A program made the translations under genes and the position numbers. Shown here in pieces: positions 7,123-14,633 of a DNA stretch of 26,512 nt. Position 1 is the first letter of the stretch; the number at the start of each line of letters is the position of its first letter. This DNA is from JAAZAI01 sp050942875 (GTDB lineage: Bacteria; Verrucomicrobiota; Kiritimatiellia; RFP12; UBA3636): assembly GCA_050942875.1 (NCBI GenBank), contig JBMNOD010000047.1:1-26512 (forward strand). The letters are read 5' to 3'. The notes under the pieces are model-generated. The model was not told the DNA's origin, ran no database searches, and was given only the letters and a program-made list of their open reading frames with translations.

Positions 7123-8703
7123 ATGATTCTCAGACAGACAGGCGCAGGAGTTTCAACATGTTTCTCCTTCCATGCGATTGCAGCGTTGGCGTTGCTGGGT
7201 GCGATCCCCCTGGTCTCGGCTGGCGGGGCCTTCCCCCTTCTTGAGATCGATGGCGTCTTTGCTTCCAATCTTGTGCGGGCGGTGGTTGCGCACCCTTCGG
7301 TGCGGACGGCTCGGTTTCGCGAAGCGTCCGCCGCTGCGCAGGCCGACGCGCTTGACGTTGCGTTTCGTTCGCCGGCGCTGGCTGTCGGCGCGGGCTATGC
7401 GCAAGGCGCGGGCGACGTGCCTGGCATCTCGATCGGGCGCGTTGCGCCGAGCGATGCGGTGACGTTCGAAGGCGGCGTGGAGGCGCCGGTCGGCGGGGGC
7501 GTCTATGTCGGCGCCGGTGCGGCGGAGCGCGTCCTCGCCGAATCCGAACAAGGCGGGGACCTGGTGCAGACCGCGCTGGGCGCTCGTCTGCGCATCCCGT
7601 TGCTTCGCGACGCGGCCTATGGGCTTCATCGGCATGAATTTTCGAAGCGCCATGCGCTGGCGCTGCGCCGACGCGGGGAGCGTCTCCAGGCTCAGCATGC
7701 CGTCGCCCGGGGCGGGCTGCTGGCTTGGCTCGATCACATCCAGGGGCTGGCCGACTTGCAGGCGGTCGAAAATGCGGCGCAACGCGCGGAGCGGCTTTGC
7801 GAGCAGACGACCGAACGTTCCCTGATGCAGGACGTCGCCGCCTACCAGGTGTTCCCAACACGCTATGAGGTCGCGATTCGGCGCGAGGAAGTGCTGGAAG
7901 CCCGCCAGATCGTGCAGAACCGGCTGGAAACGCTGCGCGAACGCCTTGGGCTTCACGCCATGCCTTCAGCGGCCGCGGCCGTTCCGGCGGCCGTTTCCGG
8001 CGAGACGAACGACCTTGTCGCCGTCGCTCAATCCATTGTCGGGCGCGGTGCAATCCTTGTCAATGCGGACGACGTGCTTCGTCGTCATCCGTCCTGCCTC
8101 ATCGCGGCGGCGGCGGTGGAGGCGGCGGCGGCGGCGCGGCGCCTTGTCGAGGAGCAGGCGAAGGATTCGCTGGATCTGACGGCGGGGGCGGGCTGGCGCG
8201 GCGAGTCGGAGTCCGGCGTCTTTGGCAATGAGTCGCTGACGACGTCCGAGAACGCGCTTTTCGAGATTGGCCTCGCCTGGCGGCGTCCGTTGGATCGCCG
8301 CGGGATCCAATTGGATGTGGCGGCAGCGACGGCCGAGCTGGAGGCGGCGCTGGCGGATGCGGCGGCCGTCGAGAACGCCGTGCTCGGGGCGCTCGTTCGG
8401 GCGCAAGCGGATTTCGCGGGCGCGGTCGGACGGCTGTCGCTCGCCGCCGAGGCGATCGAGGAGGCCCGGAAGACGCTGGCCGCCGAGGAGCAGCGTTTCA
8501 ATTTGGGCGAGGGCACGAGCCGCAACGTGCTCGATGCGCAGAAGGACTTGACGGCGGCGGTGCGCCGCTGCATTGTTGTGGCGCGCTCGGTCATGAGCGC
8601 GCTGGTGGAACTCTGCCACGCCGCAGGCGTCAATCCGGTGGAGCTGGTGGCTCCCGGTGCGGCCGACCTGCCGACTGGGGCTGATGTGCTTTCAAGACCA
8701 TAG
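7123..8703 (+). CDS. TolC-like outer membrane efflux/secretion protein
   Basis: TolC-family trimers form the outer-membrane barrel and periplasmic tunnel of type I secretion and efflux systems. The 526-residue product starts with a signal-like segment (FHAIAALALLGAIPLVSAGG, about residues 16-35). It then has the two-fold helical/beta repeat expected of the family: a first half with long Ala/Arg/Glu-rich helices and a second half from about residue 310 (ILVNADDVLRRHPSCLIAAAAVE). The second half ends in FNLGEGTSRNVLDAQKDL, the typical TolC motif preceding the last helix. It is the first gene of a cluster with a zinc protein 12 bp downstream and an HlyD adaptor after that. An ATG at 7158 has a good GGAG site but is out of frame. 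Confidence 0.85.
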   Translation: MILRQTGAGVSTCFSFHAIAALALLGAIPLVSAGGAFPLLEIDGVFASNLVRAVVAHPSVRTARFREASAAAQADALDVAFRSPALAVGAGYAQGAGDVPGISIGRVAPSDAVTFEGGVEAPVGGGVYVGAGAAERVLAESEQGGDLVQTALGARLRIPLLRDAAYGLHRHEFSKRHALALRRRGERLQAQHAVARGGLLAWLDHIQGLADLQAVENAAQRAERLCEQTTERSLMQDVAAYQVFPTRYEVAIRREEVLEARQIVQNRLETLRERLGLHAMPSAAAAVPAAVSGETNDLVAVAQSIVGRGAILVNADDVLRRHPSCLIAAAAVEAAAAARRLVEEQAKDSLDLTAGAGWRGESESGVFGNESLTTSENALFEIGLAWRRPLDRRGIQLDVAAATAELEAALADAAAVENAVLGALVRAQADFAGAVGRLSLAAEAIEEARKTLAAEEQRFNLGEGTSRNVLDAQKDLTAAVRRCIVVARSVMSALVELCHAAGVNPVELVAPGAADLPTGADVLSRP

Positions 8704-8715
8704 GGAGAACGAACC

Positions 8716-9531
8716 ATGCCGATAGATACGATTAGACGAATATTCTCAAAAGACGATCCGTCGGAGGCGCCGATGGCCGACGCCCTCACGACGCTTCCGT
8801 CGGATCTGCTTTTCCAGGACACCGACAAGGAGCGCTTTGAAGACGACTTGCGCATCATTGGCGAGGACACGTCGCTGGAGCGCTCGCAGAAGACGGCGGA
8901 CAAAAAGGTCCGATCGGCTGCGGAATCCTCGCTCAACCGTCTTCACATTTTGCAGCGCGGGCGCTGTCCTGAGTGCGGCGACGCGCTTCGCCAGCATCTC
9001 TTCGTCTCGGTGTGCAAGGCCTGCGGCTGGAGCTCGTGGTCCACGCCGAAGATTGGCGGCGTTCGCGTTCATCTTGTGGGAGGCGGCGAGCCGATTGCCG
9101 GGGACGCCGTCTATGTCGTCAAGAACGGCGTGACGATCATTCTGCGCGGCGACGCGGTTTTTGCGCGGCTCCCGGCGCATTCGGTCCAGTGGATCGAGTA
9201 CGTGTGGCTCGACGAGGAATTGCGGGAGCGCGAGCGGGGTCTGCGCGAGCGCATGGACATTGCCTGCGGCTGGTGCGGCAAGGATGCCGATCTCTCAAAC
9301 GACGGCTTCCATCTCGTGCAGGTGGCGTTTGGCACGACGCAGGAGCGCTATTGCTTCTGCTCCGATGAATGCTTCGAGGCGTTTCGCAAGATGTACCCGG
9401 CGCGCGTCCACCGCAACTGCTACGACCGGGATTGCGACGAGTGCAACCTCTGCATCAAGCGCTATCGCGGCGATTCGGGCGGGATGCGTTCCGTGCCGAA
9501 GGATTTTCTCAGAACGAAGGACAGGGCGTAG
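8716..9531 (+). CDS. Cysteine-rich zinc-binding protein with zinc ribbon and TRASH/MYM-like finger
   Basis: The 271-residue soluble protein has no recognisable enzyme domain. It carries three metal-site-like clusters: a zinc ribbon C84-x2-C87 with C100-x2-C103; a second finger C184-x2-C187 paired with C213, C215 and C219 in YCFCSDECFEAF, which resembles TRASH/MYM-type fingers; and C235, C240, C243 and C246 in NCYDRDCDECNLC. Residues 106-160 between the first two look beta-rich. A GGGAGA site precedes the ATG. It lies between tolC-like and hlyD-like genes in one apparent operon, so it may assemble, sense or regulate that export system, but no function can be assigned from sequence. Confidence 0.8.
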   Translation: MPIDTIRRIFSKDDPSEAPMADALTTLPSDLLFQDTDKERFEDDLRIIGEDTSLERSQKTADKKVRSAAESSLNRLHILQRGRCPECGDALRQHLFVSVCKACGWSSWSTPKIGGVRVHLVGGGEPIAGDAVYVVKNGVTIILRGDAVFARLPAHSVQWIEYVWLDEELRERERGLRERMDIACGWCGKDADLSNDGFHLVQVAFGTTQERYCFCSDECFEAFRKMYPARVHRNCYDRDCDECNLCIKRYRGDSGGMRSVPKDFLRTKDRA

Positions 9532-9546
9532 GAGGCGGATTTCACC

Positions 9547-10584
9547 ATGGGCGATGTTCGAACGACAACAGGGCAGAAACCGCCGGAGACGGCTCAGCAG
9601 CGCAGAAGCCGGCTGAAAAGCGCATTGCGCGTTGCCGCTCTGTTGGTGCTGGTGGTTGGCTTGATTGGGCATGTCATTAAAATGCCGAAATATGCTTACG
9701 CCAGAGGCTATGTGACGACGATGGAGTATGCCGAGGTGCGCTCGGCCGCCGAAGGGCGGCTTGCCGAGATTCTCAAGACGTCCGGCGACGAGGTGCAGGC
9801 AGGCGACGTCTTGCTTCGGCTCGAGGATGATACGGAGCGCGCGGCGTTTGAAGAGGCCAACTCCAAGGTGGCGCAAGGCGAGGCGGAGCTGACGTATCGC
9901 GAGGCGGAGGCGGCTGATGCGCTTCGCCGTCATACAAACGCGATCATCGCCGCCGAGATTGAGCTGGAGCAGATGCGCAAGACGCTTGAACTCACCCGCC
10001 AGCTCCACGAGAAGGCGCTTGCGTCGGGGCGCCAGCTTTCCAACGACGAGTTTGCCGTGCGCCGTGCGGAGGATCGTCTGCGCGCGTTGCACGAGGTCGA
10101 CATGTCGGTTCCGCTGAAGCAGGTGGCTGCGTTGAGCCAGAATGTGGCGGCGTTGCGCGAGGTGGCGAACCGGGCGAAGGCCGCGCTTGACGCGCGCACC
10201 GTTCGCGCGCCCATTTCCGGTCGCGTGGTGCGCTACACCTTTTACGTGGGCGAGATGATCCGCCCGGATCTCGTGCTCTACGAGGTGTTTGGCGGCGAGG
10301 TCTGCACCATGAAGCTGCGCATTCCCGAGCGCTACGCGGCGCGCGTCCGCCTCGGTCATCGAGTCGAAGCGAAGCTCGGCACGCATCGGCGCCTCGTTTC
10401 GCGTCGTTTTCCGGGCAAGATCGCCGTGCTGCGCGACGTGGTCGAGAACGACGGCACGGATTCCTACCGCGTGGCGTATGCCGACATCGATCTCCAAGGC
10501 GAGCAGGTTCCGCCCGGCACGAGCGTCGATGCGCGCATCCGCATCGGCAGGACGTCCGTGTGGATGCACATCCTGGAGCCGTGA
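9547..10584 (+). CDS. HlyD-family periplasmic adaptor (membrane fusion protein)
   Basis: These adaptors bridge an inner-membrane transporter and a TolC channel. The 345-residue product has a short basic cytoplasmic tail, one transmembrane helix at about 26-45, and a split lipoyl domain (VRSAAEGRLAEI followed by VQAGDVLLRLEDD, and later TVRAPISGRVVR). A long alpha-hairpin of Ala/Glu/Arg heptads lies between about 97 and 215. The C-terminal beta-barrel region ends in PPGTSVDARIRIG. The site GGAGG overlaps the end of the previous gene, 11 nt before the ATG. Its partner TolC-like gene is two genes upstream, but no ABC, RND or MFS transporter is adjacent. Confidence 0.88.
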   Translation: MGDVRTTTGQKPPETAQQRRSRLKSALRVAALLVLVVGLIGHVIKMPKYAYARGYVTTMEYAEVRSAAEGRLAEILKTSGDEVQAGDVLLRLEDDTERAAFEEANSKVAQGEAELTYREAEAADALRRHTNAIIAAEIELEQMRKTLELTRQLHEKALASGRQLSNDEFAVRRAEDRLRALHEVDMSVPLKQVAALSQNVAALREVANRAKAALDARTVRAPISGRVVRYTFYVGEMIRPDLVLYEVFGGEVCTMKLRIPERYAARVRLGHRVEAKLGTHRRLVSRRFPGKIAVLRDVVENDGTDSYRVAYADIDLQGEQVPPGTSVDARIRIGRTSVWMHILEP

Positions 10585-10588
10585 TGCC

Positions 10589-11161
10589 ATGACGCGCCTG
10601 CGAGCCGTCGCGTTGGATTTCGAAAGCACCGGCAGCGTGCCGGGGCTTTCGAACGAGCCGTGGCAGATCGGCATCGCGCCGATCGTCGATGGCGAAATCG
10701 GGGGCGGGTTCTTCGAGAGCCTGCTCCGGGTGGGGCCGCGTCCCTTCAATCCTCATGCGCCGGGACGCCATGCGCTGCTCCGCGCGGAAATCGCGGCGGC
10801 GCCGACGCTTCACGACCTGTGGCCGCAGGTCATGGCGCAGCTGGCCGGCACGTTCATTGTGGCGCACAACGCCGGCACCGAGCGCAGTCTTTTGGCGGCC
10901 GTTGCGCCGCTGCATGTCTTTGGCCCCTGGATCGACACGCTGACGCTCGCCCGCGCCGCATGGCCGGGCTTGCCTTCGTATGAGTTGGAGCGGCTGACCG
11001 AGTGCTTCGGGCTCGTGCCCGGCATCGTCGGCCTCTGCCCCGGCCGCGCTCCCCACGACGCGCTTTACGACGCCGTCGCCTGCGCCGCGCTCCTGCTCCA
11101 CATCCTCCGTCAACCCGGCTGGGAAACCGTGACGGCGGAAGAGCTGGCGGAGATGTCGTAA
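10589..11161 (+). CDS. DnaQ-like 3'-5' exonuclease (DEDDh superfamily)
   Basis: The 190-residue product is a single exonuclease domain. Motif I is ALDFESTG (Asp10, Glu12), motif II is VAHNAGTERSLL, and motif III is HDALYDAVA (His156, Asp161), the DEDDh signature. The motif II metal-ligand position usually held by Asp is Glu98 here. Members of this family trim DNA or RNA 3' ends in proofreading, repair or RNA maturation; the substrate cannot be read from the sequence. The frame is open upstream, but the ATG at 10589, 4 bp after the hlyD-like stop, is the logical start and implies translational coupling. Confidence 0.82.
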   Translation: MTRLRAVALDFESTGSVPGLSNEPWQIGIAPIVDGEIGGGFFESLLRVGPRPFNPHAPGRHALLRAEIAAAPTLHDLWPQVMAQLAGTFIVAHNAGTERSLLAAVAPLHVFGPWIDTLTLARAAWPGLPSYELERLTECFGLVPGIVGLCPGRAPHDALYDAVACAALLLHILRQPGWETVTAEELAEMS

Positions 11162-11188
11162 GTCTGAGCGAAATCGGACATTTGAAGT

Positions 11189-11228
11189 TTGAAGCCCGGC
11201 TGTGGCGGCTTCGCCGAGCGGGTTTCAA
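11189..11228. repeat. Nested hairpin repeat between convergent genes
   Basis: Outer arms TTGAAGCCCG and CGGGTTTCAA pair over 10 bp with one G:U. The inside holds GTGGCGGCTTCGCCGAG, itself a hairpin. A closely related GTGGCGGCTGCGCCGAG occurs twice at 23670-23755, so this is a dispersed family. Without a T-tract it is not a classical terminator. Confidence 0.6.
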
Positions 11229-11272
11229 CAGGGGCGGGCTCTGCATATGGGGAGGCTGCGGGCGAGAGCCTA

Positions 11273-11294
11273 GGGCGGGGACGAAGCCCCGCCC
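11273..11294. repeat. GC-rich hairpin GGGCGGGG/CCCCGCCC
   Basis: A perfect 8-bp stem with the loop ACGAAG lies between the convergent exonuclease and symporter genes. It has no T-run on either side, so intrinsic termination is uncertain; it could be another dispersed repeat that attenuates transcription. Confidence 0.55.
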
Positions 11295-11332
11295 GTACGA
11301 TGAGGACGGGTGCGCGGCAGGGTGGGGGATGC

Positions 11333-12712
11333 TCAGATCACAATGATGTTCAGCGCGGTGAGGATGGAGCTGACGAGGATCCCGAGAATCAGGATCGGGG
11401 CGATGTAGCGGATCATCGCGACGAAGAGGCGTCGGCGACGGAAGGGGGTCGGGATCGAGGCTTCGTCGATGACGACCTTGGGGCCGACGACCCAGCCGAC
11501 GAAGATGCAGGTCAGGAAGGCGGCCGTCGGCATCAGCACGCTGTTGCTGATGAAGTCGAAGAAGTCGAGGAACGGCATGTCGCGGAAGGGCGTGATGTGC
11601 GACCAGCGGCCGTAGCCGAATGCGCTGGGCACGGCGAGGAGGATCGTCGCGACGAACGTGATGGACGCGGCTTGGAGGCGGTCGAGGCGCAGGGCGTCCT
11701 GGATGGAGGCGACGATCGTCTCCATCAGGGAGATGGAGGAGGTCAGCGCCGCGAAGAGCACGAGGGTGAAGAAGACGAACCCGGTGAGGTCGCCACCGGG
11801 CATGCCTGCGAAGACCTTGGGCAGCGTCTGGAACATGAGCCCGGGGCCGGACTGCATGGCATCGGCCTTGCCGCCGGAGAAAATGAAGATCGCCGGGATG
11901 ACGAGCATGCCGGCCAGCACGGAGACGAGGGTGTCGAACGCCGCGATGTGGCGCGAGGAGCGTTCGATGTTGTCGGCCTTGCGCATGTACGAGCCATAGG
12001 TGATCATGATGCCCATGGCCAGGGAGAGCGAATAGAACATCTGCCCCATCGCCCCGAGCACGGTCTTGAAGGAGAACTTCGCGAAGTCGGGCTTGAGGTA
12101 GAAGGCGATCCCTTCGGCGGAGCCGGGGCGGGTCAGGGTGAAGCCGATGAGGGCCAGCATGCCGAGCAGCAGCAGGGGCATCATGATCATGTTGGCGCGT
12201 TCAATGCCATGCTTGACGCCGAGCGCGACGACGAAAAACGTCAGCGCGATGAAGAAGATGGCGTACTGCAGCGGCAGCGCGGGATGGGTGACGAACGCCT
12301 GGAAGAAGGTGTCGCCCGCGGGGTCGGCGATGACGCCCGTCTTGACGAGGCTGAGGCCGTAGCCGACGAAATAGCGCCCCACCCAGCCGCCGATGACGCA
12401 GTAGTAGGGAAGGATGATGACGGGGATCGCCGTGACGAGCCAGCCGAGAAAGCCGAAGCGCCGGTCGAGGGCCTTGAAGGCCGCCAGGCCGCTGAGGCCG
12501 GTGCGGCGCCCGATGGCGACTTCGGCCACCATCAGGCTGAAGCCGAAGGTGAAGACGAGGACGAGGTAGGTGAGCAGGAAGATGCCGCCGCCGTACTTGG
12601 CGGCGAGGTAGGGGAAGCGCCAGAGGTTGCCGAGCCCGACGGCCGAGGCCGCTCCGGCCAGCACGAAGGCGAGCTGGCCAGACCATTTTGCGCGAGTGTT
12701 GGAGGTGTCCAT
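11333..12712 (-). CDS. Neurotransmitter:sodium symporter (NSS/SNF) family transporter
   Basis: NSS proteins of the LeuT fold couple Na+ to uptake of amino acids or related amines across the inner membrane. The 459-residue product begins with the hallmark first helix (ASAVGLGNLWRFPYLAAKYG, residues about 21-40), including the unwound region that binds sodium and substrate. Hydrophobic segments then follow to the C-terminus, consistent with 11-12 helices. The frame is open far upstream into parA, but the start MDTSNTRAKW at 12712 fits the family and leaves a 20-bp gap after parA. The substrate is not predictable by eye. No strong ribosome binding site is visible. Confidence 0.93.
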   Translation of the reverse strand: MDTSNTRAKWSGQLAFVLAGAASAVGLGNLWRFPYLAAKYGGGIFLLTYLVLVFTFGFSLMVAEVAIGRRTGLSGLAAFKALDRRFGFLGWLVTAIPVIILPYYCVIGGWVGRYFVGYGLSLVKTGVIADPAGDTFFQAFVTHPALPLQYAIFFIALTFFVVALGVKHGIERANMIMMPLLLLGMLALIGFTLTRPGSAEGIAFYLKPDFAKFSFKTVLGAMGQMFYSLSLAMGIMITYGSYMRKADNIERSSRHIAAFDTLVSVLAGMLVIPAIFIFSGGKADAMQSGPGLMFQTLPKVFAGMPGGDLTGFVFFTLVLFAALTSSISLMETIVASIQDALRLDRLQAASITFVATILLAVPSAFGYGRWSHITPFRDMPFLDFFDFISNSVLMPTAAFLTCIFVGWVVGPKVVIDEASIPTPFRRRRLFVAMIRYIAPILILGILVSSILTALNIIVI

Positions 12713-12732
12713 GGGAAGTCTTGACGAGGCCT

Positions 12733-13563
12733 CTAGGCGAGGTTGGATGATTTGGGTTGCGGCGGCAGGTCGGTCGAGCGGTCGAGCGAGGCGCGGAGGT
12801 TGAAGCGCGCCAGGAACTCCGCGCCGAAGTTGAAGTAGCCGACGGCGACGGACGAGGACGGCGCGTAGGCGACGACGGGCAGGCCGAAGCTGGGGGCTTC
12901 GCCGGCGCGCACGCTGCGCGGGATGATCGAGTCGTAGACGAGGCTGCCGTAGTGGCCGCGGACTTGCTCGACGACGTCGTCGGCGAGCTTGGTGCGGCTG
13001 AACATCGTCATGACGATCCCTTCGATGAAGAGCCTGGGGTTGGCCCCGCCGGCGCGCATGCGCTCGACCAGGCCGACGATGACGCTGAGGCCTTCCATCG
13101 CGTAGTATTCGCACTGCATCGGGACGAGGACGCTGTCCGTCGCGGCCAGCGCGCTCGTCATCAGGATGCCGAGCGAGGGCGGGCAGTCGATGACGATGAA
13201 GTCGAACACCTTGGATTGCCGGATGGGGTCGAGCACCTTGGCGAGGCCGCCGAGGTGGTCGGGCATGCGGGCGATTTCGATTTCGGCGCCGGCGAGGTTG
13301 ACTTCGGCCGGGATCAGGTTGACGTTCTCGATCGAGGTGCCGACGATGACGTCGTCGATCTGGCTGGCGCCGATGAGCGCGGGATAGAGGCTCACGCCGG
13401 CCTTGGGCTCGACGCCGAGGCCGGAGGTGGCGTTCGCCTGCGGATCGAGGTCGAGAACGAGGACGGTCTTGCCGAGCGAGGCGAGCACGGCGGCGAGGTT
13501 GACCACGGTGGTGGTCTTTCCGACACCGCCCTTTTGGTTGGCGACTGCGACGACGTGTGGCAT
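12733..13563 (-). CDS. parA: ParA/Soj-family partition ATPase
   Basis: ParA ATPases bind DNA non-specifically and position chromosomes, plasmids or protein cargo in response to a ParB-like partner. The 276-residue product has the deviant Walker A KGGVGKTTT (Lys11, Lys16), Walker A' DLDPQANAT, and Walker B FIVIDCPPS. The region EYYAMEGLSVIVGLVERM is typical of chromosomal Soj-type proteins. No parB gene lies on either side: a transporter starts 20 bp downstream and a tandem-repeat spacer lies upstream. It may serve the chromosome with a distant ParB, or position another cargo. There is no obvious Shine-Dalgarno site. Confidence 0.93.
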   Translation of the reverse strand: MPHVVAVANQKGGVGKTTTVVNLAAVLASLGKTVLVLDLDPQANATSGLGVEPKAGVSLYPALIGASQIDDVIVGTSIENVNLIPAEVNLAGAEIEIARMPDHLGGLAKVLDPIRQSKVFDFIVIDCPPSLGILMTSALAATDSVLVPMQCEYYAMEGLSVIVGLVERMRAGGANPRLFIEGIVMTMFSRTKLADDVVEQVRGHYGSLVYDSIIPRSVRAGEAPSFGLPVVAYAPSSSVAVGYFNFGAEFLARFNLRASLDRSTDLPPQPKSSNLA

Positions 13564-13699
13564 GGGGTTGCTAGTGCTGGGAACCGCTGTTGTTTGGTAT
13601 GAGTTGCGCCATTATAGTCGAAAGCTCAAAAAGCCTCAACTGATTTTCTGGATTGGCGCAGGTGGGGTTTTGTCCACGGAAGGCACAGAAGAGCATTTA

Positions 13700-14128
13700 A
13701 AATGATGAGTGATGAATTTTCGTCGGTGGATGGGCGTAGGTCATGCGGCTAGCCGGGACGGCGTCGCCCTACCTGCTTCGCACCGAATTTTCGTCGGTGG
13801 ATGGGCGTAGGCCATGCGGCTAGCCGGGACGGCGTCGCCCTACCTGCTTCGCACCGAATTTTCGTCGGTGGATGGGCGTAGGCCATGCGGCTAGCCGGGA
13901 CGGCGTCGCCCTACCTGCTTCGCACTGAATTTTCGTCGGTGGATGGGCGTAGGCCATGCGGCTAGCCGGGACGGCGTCGCCCTACCTGCTTCGCACTGAA
14001 TTTTCGTCGGTGGATGGGCGTAGGCCATGCGGCTAGCCGGGACGGCGTCGCCCTACCTGCTTCGCACCGAAAAGAGGCTGAATCGAACGCGCAAGAAAAC
14101 CCGCAGGACGCCTCGTCACTCATCATTT
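13700..14128. repeat. Inverted repeat bracketing the 71-bp array
   Basis: AAATGATGAGTGATGA at 13700-13715 and TCGTCACTCATCATTT at 14113-14128 are reverse complements at 15 of 16 positions. Together they bracket the tandem array as if it were one unit. The spacer from 13564 to 13699 shows no gene; it contains TTTTGTCCACGGAAGGCACAG-type sequence resembling 23758-23780. Confidence 0.6.
13714..14068. repeat. Five-copy 71-bp tandem repeat array
   Basis: Units begin at 13714, 13785, 13856, 13927 and 13998, each with GAATTTTCGTCGG and exactly 71 bp apart. They are almost identical, differing at a C/T near the unit end and one T/C in GTAGGTCATG. Each unit contains the palindrome CGGCTAGCCG and the arms GTAGG and CCTAC. 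With no variable spacers it is not a CRISPR. The array sits between parA and gspG, upstream of the former and downstream of the latter. Copy number is likely to vary between strains. Confidence 0.95.
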
Positions 14129-14173
14129 CGAGCACAACCTGAACTCCTCTCACTCCTCTCTTCTCTCTCCTCT

Positions 14174-14626
14174 CTACCTCCGGGTGGAGAGGTCGGCGTC
14201 GTAGCCTTCGCCGCCTTCTTCGCCGTCGGCGCCGTAGCAGACGACTTCGTAGGCTTCGCCGTCGGTGCCGGGGCAGAGGTAGGCGTAGTCGCGCCCCCAG
14301 GGGTCCTTGGGGACGGACTTCGAGTCGAGGTAGCCGTTGGGCTTGTAGTTCTGCGGGATGGGGGGGATGGCGGGCTTGGCGACGAGCGCCTCGAGCCCCT
14401 GGCGCTGGGTGGGCGGGAAGCCGTTGTCGTTGACGTAGATCTGGAGCGCCGTCTTGAACTCGCCGAGCTGCATCCGCGCGGCGTTCTGGCGGCTCTCGGG
14501 GATGAAGTCCTTGAGGTTGATGCCGACGACGGTGCCGAGGATGACGATGACGGCGATGGCGATGAGCACCTCCAGCAGCGTGAAGCCGGAGCGGCGCGCG
14601 GTGTCAAGCGGAGCGGGGGCGGGCAT
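14174..14626 (-). CDS. gspG: Type II secretion major pseudopilin GspG
   Basis: GspG is the main subunit of the periplasmic pseudopilus of type II secretion systems. The 150-residue product has a prepilin peptidase site RRSG|FTLLEVLIAIAVI with Glu19 at position +5, followed by a hydrophobic helix. The family-specific C-terminus is complete: QRQGLEALVAKP, SVPKDPWGRDYAYLCPG and CYGADGEEGGEGYDADL, the calcium-binding loop. It starts 7 bp after the nucleotidyltransferase stop and is last in its operon. No other secretion genes are in the window, so it is separated from its machinery or belongs to a minimal pilin system. Confidence 0.93.
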   Translation of the reverse strand: MPAPAPLDTARRSGFTLLEVLIAIAVIVILGTVVGINLKDFIPESRQNAARMQLGEFKTALQIYVNDNGFPPTQRQGLEALVAKPAIPPIPQNYKPNGYLDSKSVPKDPWGRDYAYLCPGTDGEAYEVVCYGADGEEGGEGYDADLSTRR

Positions 14627-14633
14627 GGCGGGT

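Noticed and set aside
7158..7160. Alternative tolC-like start with a good ribosome binding site
   Set aside because: It is out of frame with the TolC-like sequence, and the signal-like segment is in the frame of ATG 7123.
11273..11294. Rho-independent terminator
   Set aside because: The stem is strong but no T-run follows on either strand.
11189..12724. 511-residue plus-strand open frame opposite the symporter
   Set aside because: It is highly charged (Glu/Asp/Gly/Arg), starts inside a repeat and is antisense to a clear NSS gene.
13714..14068. CRISPR-like regularity
   Set aside because: Units are contiguous and nearly identical over all 71 bp, with no variable spacers and no cas genes.
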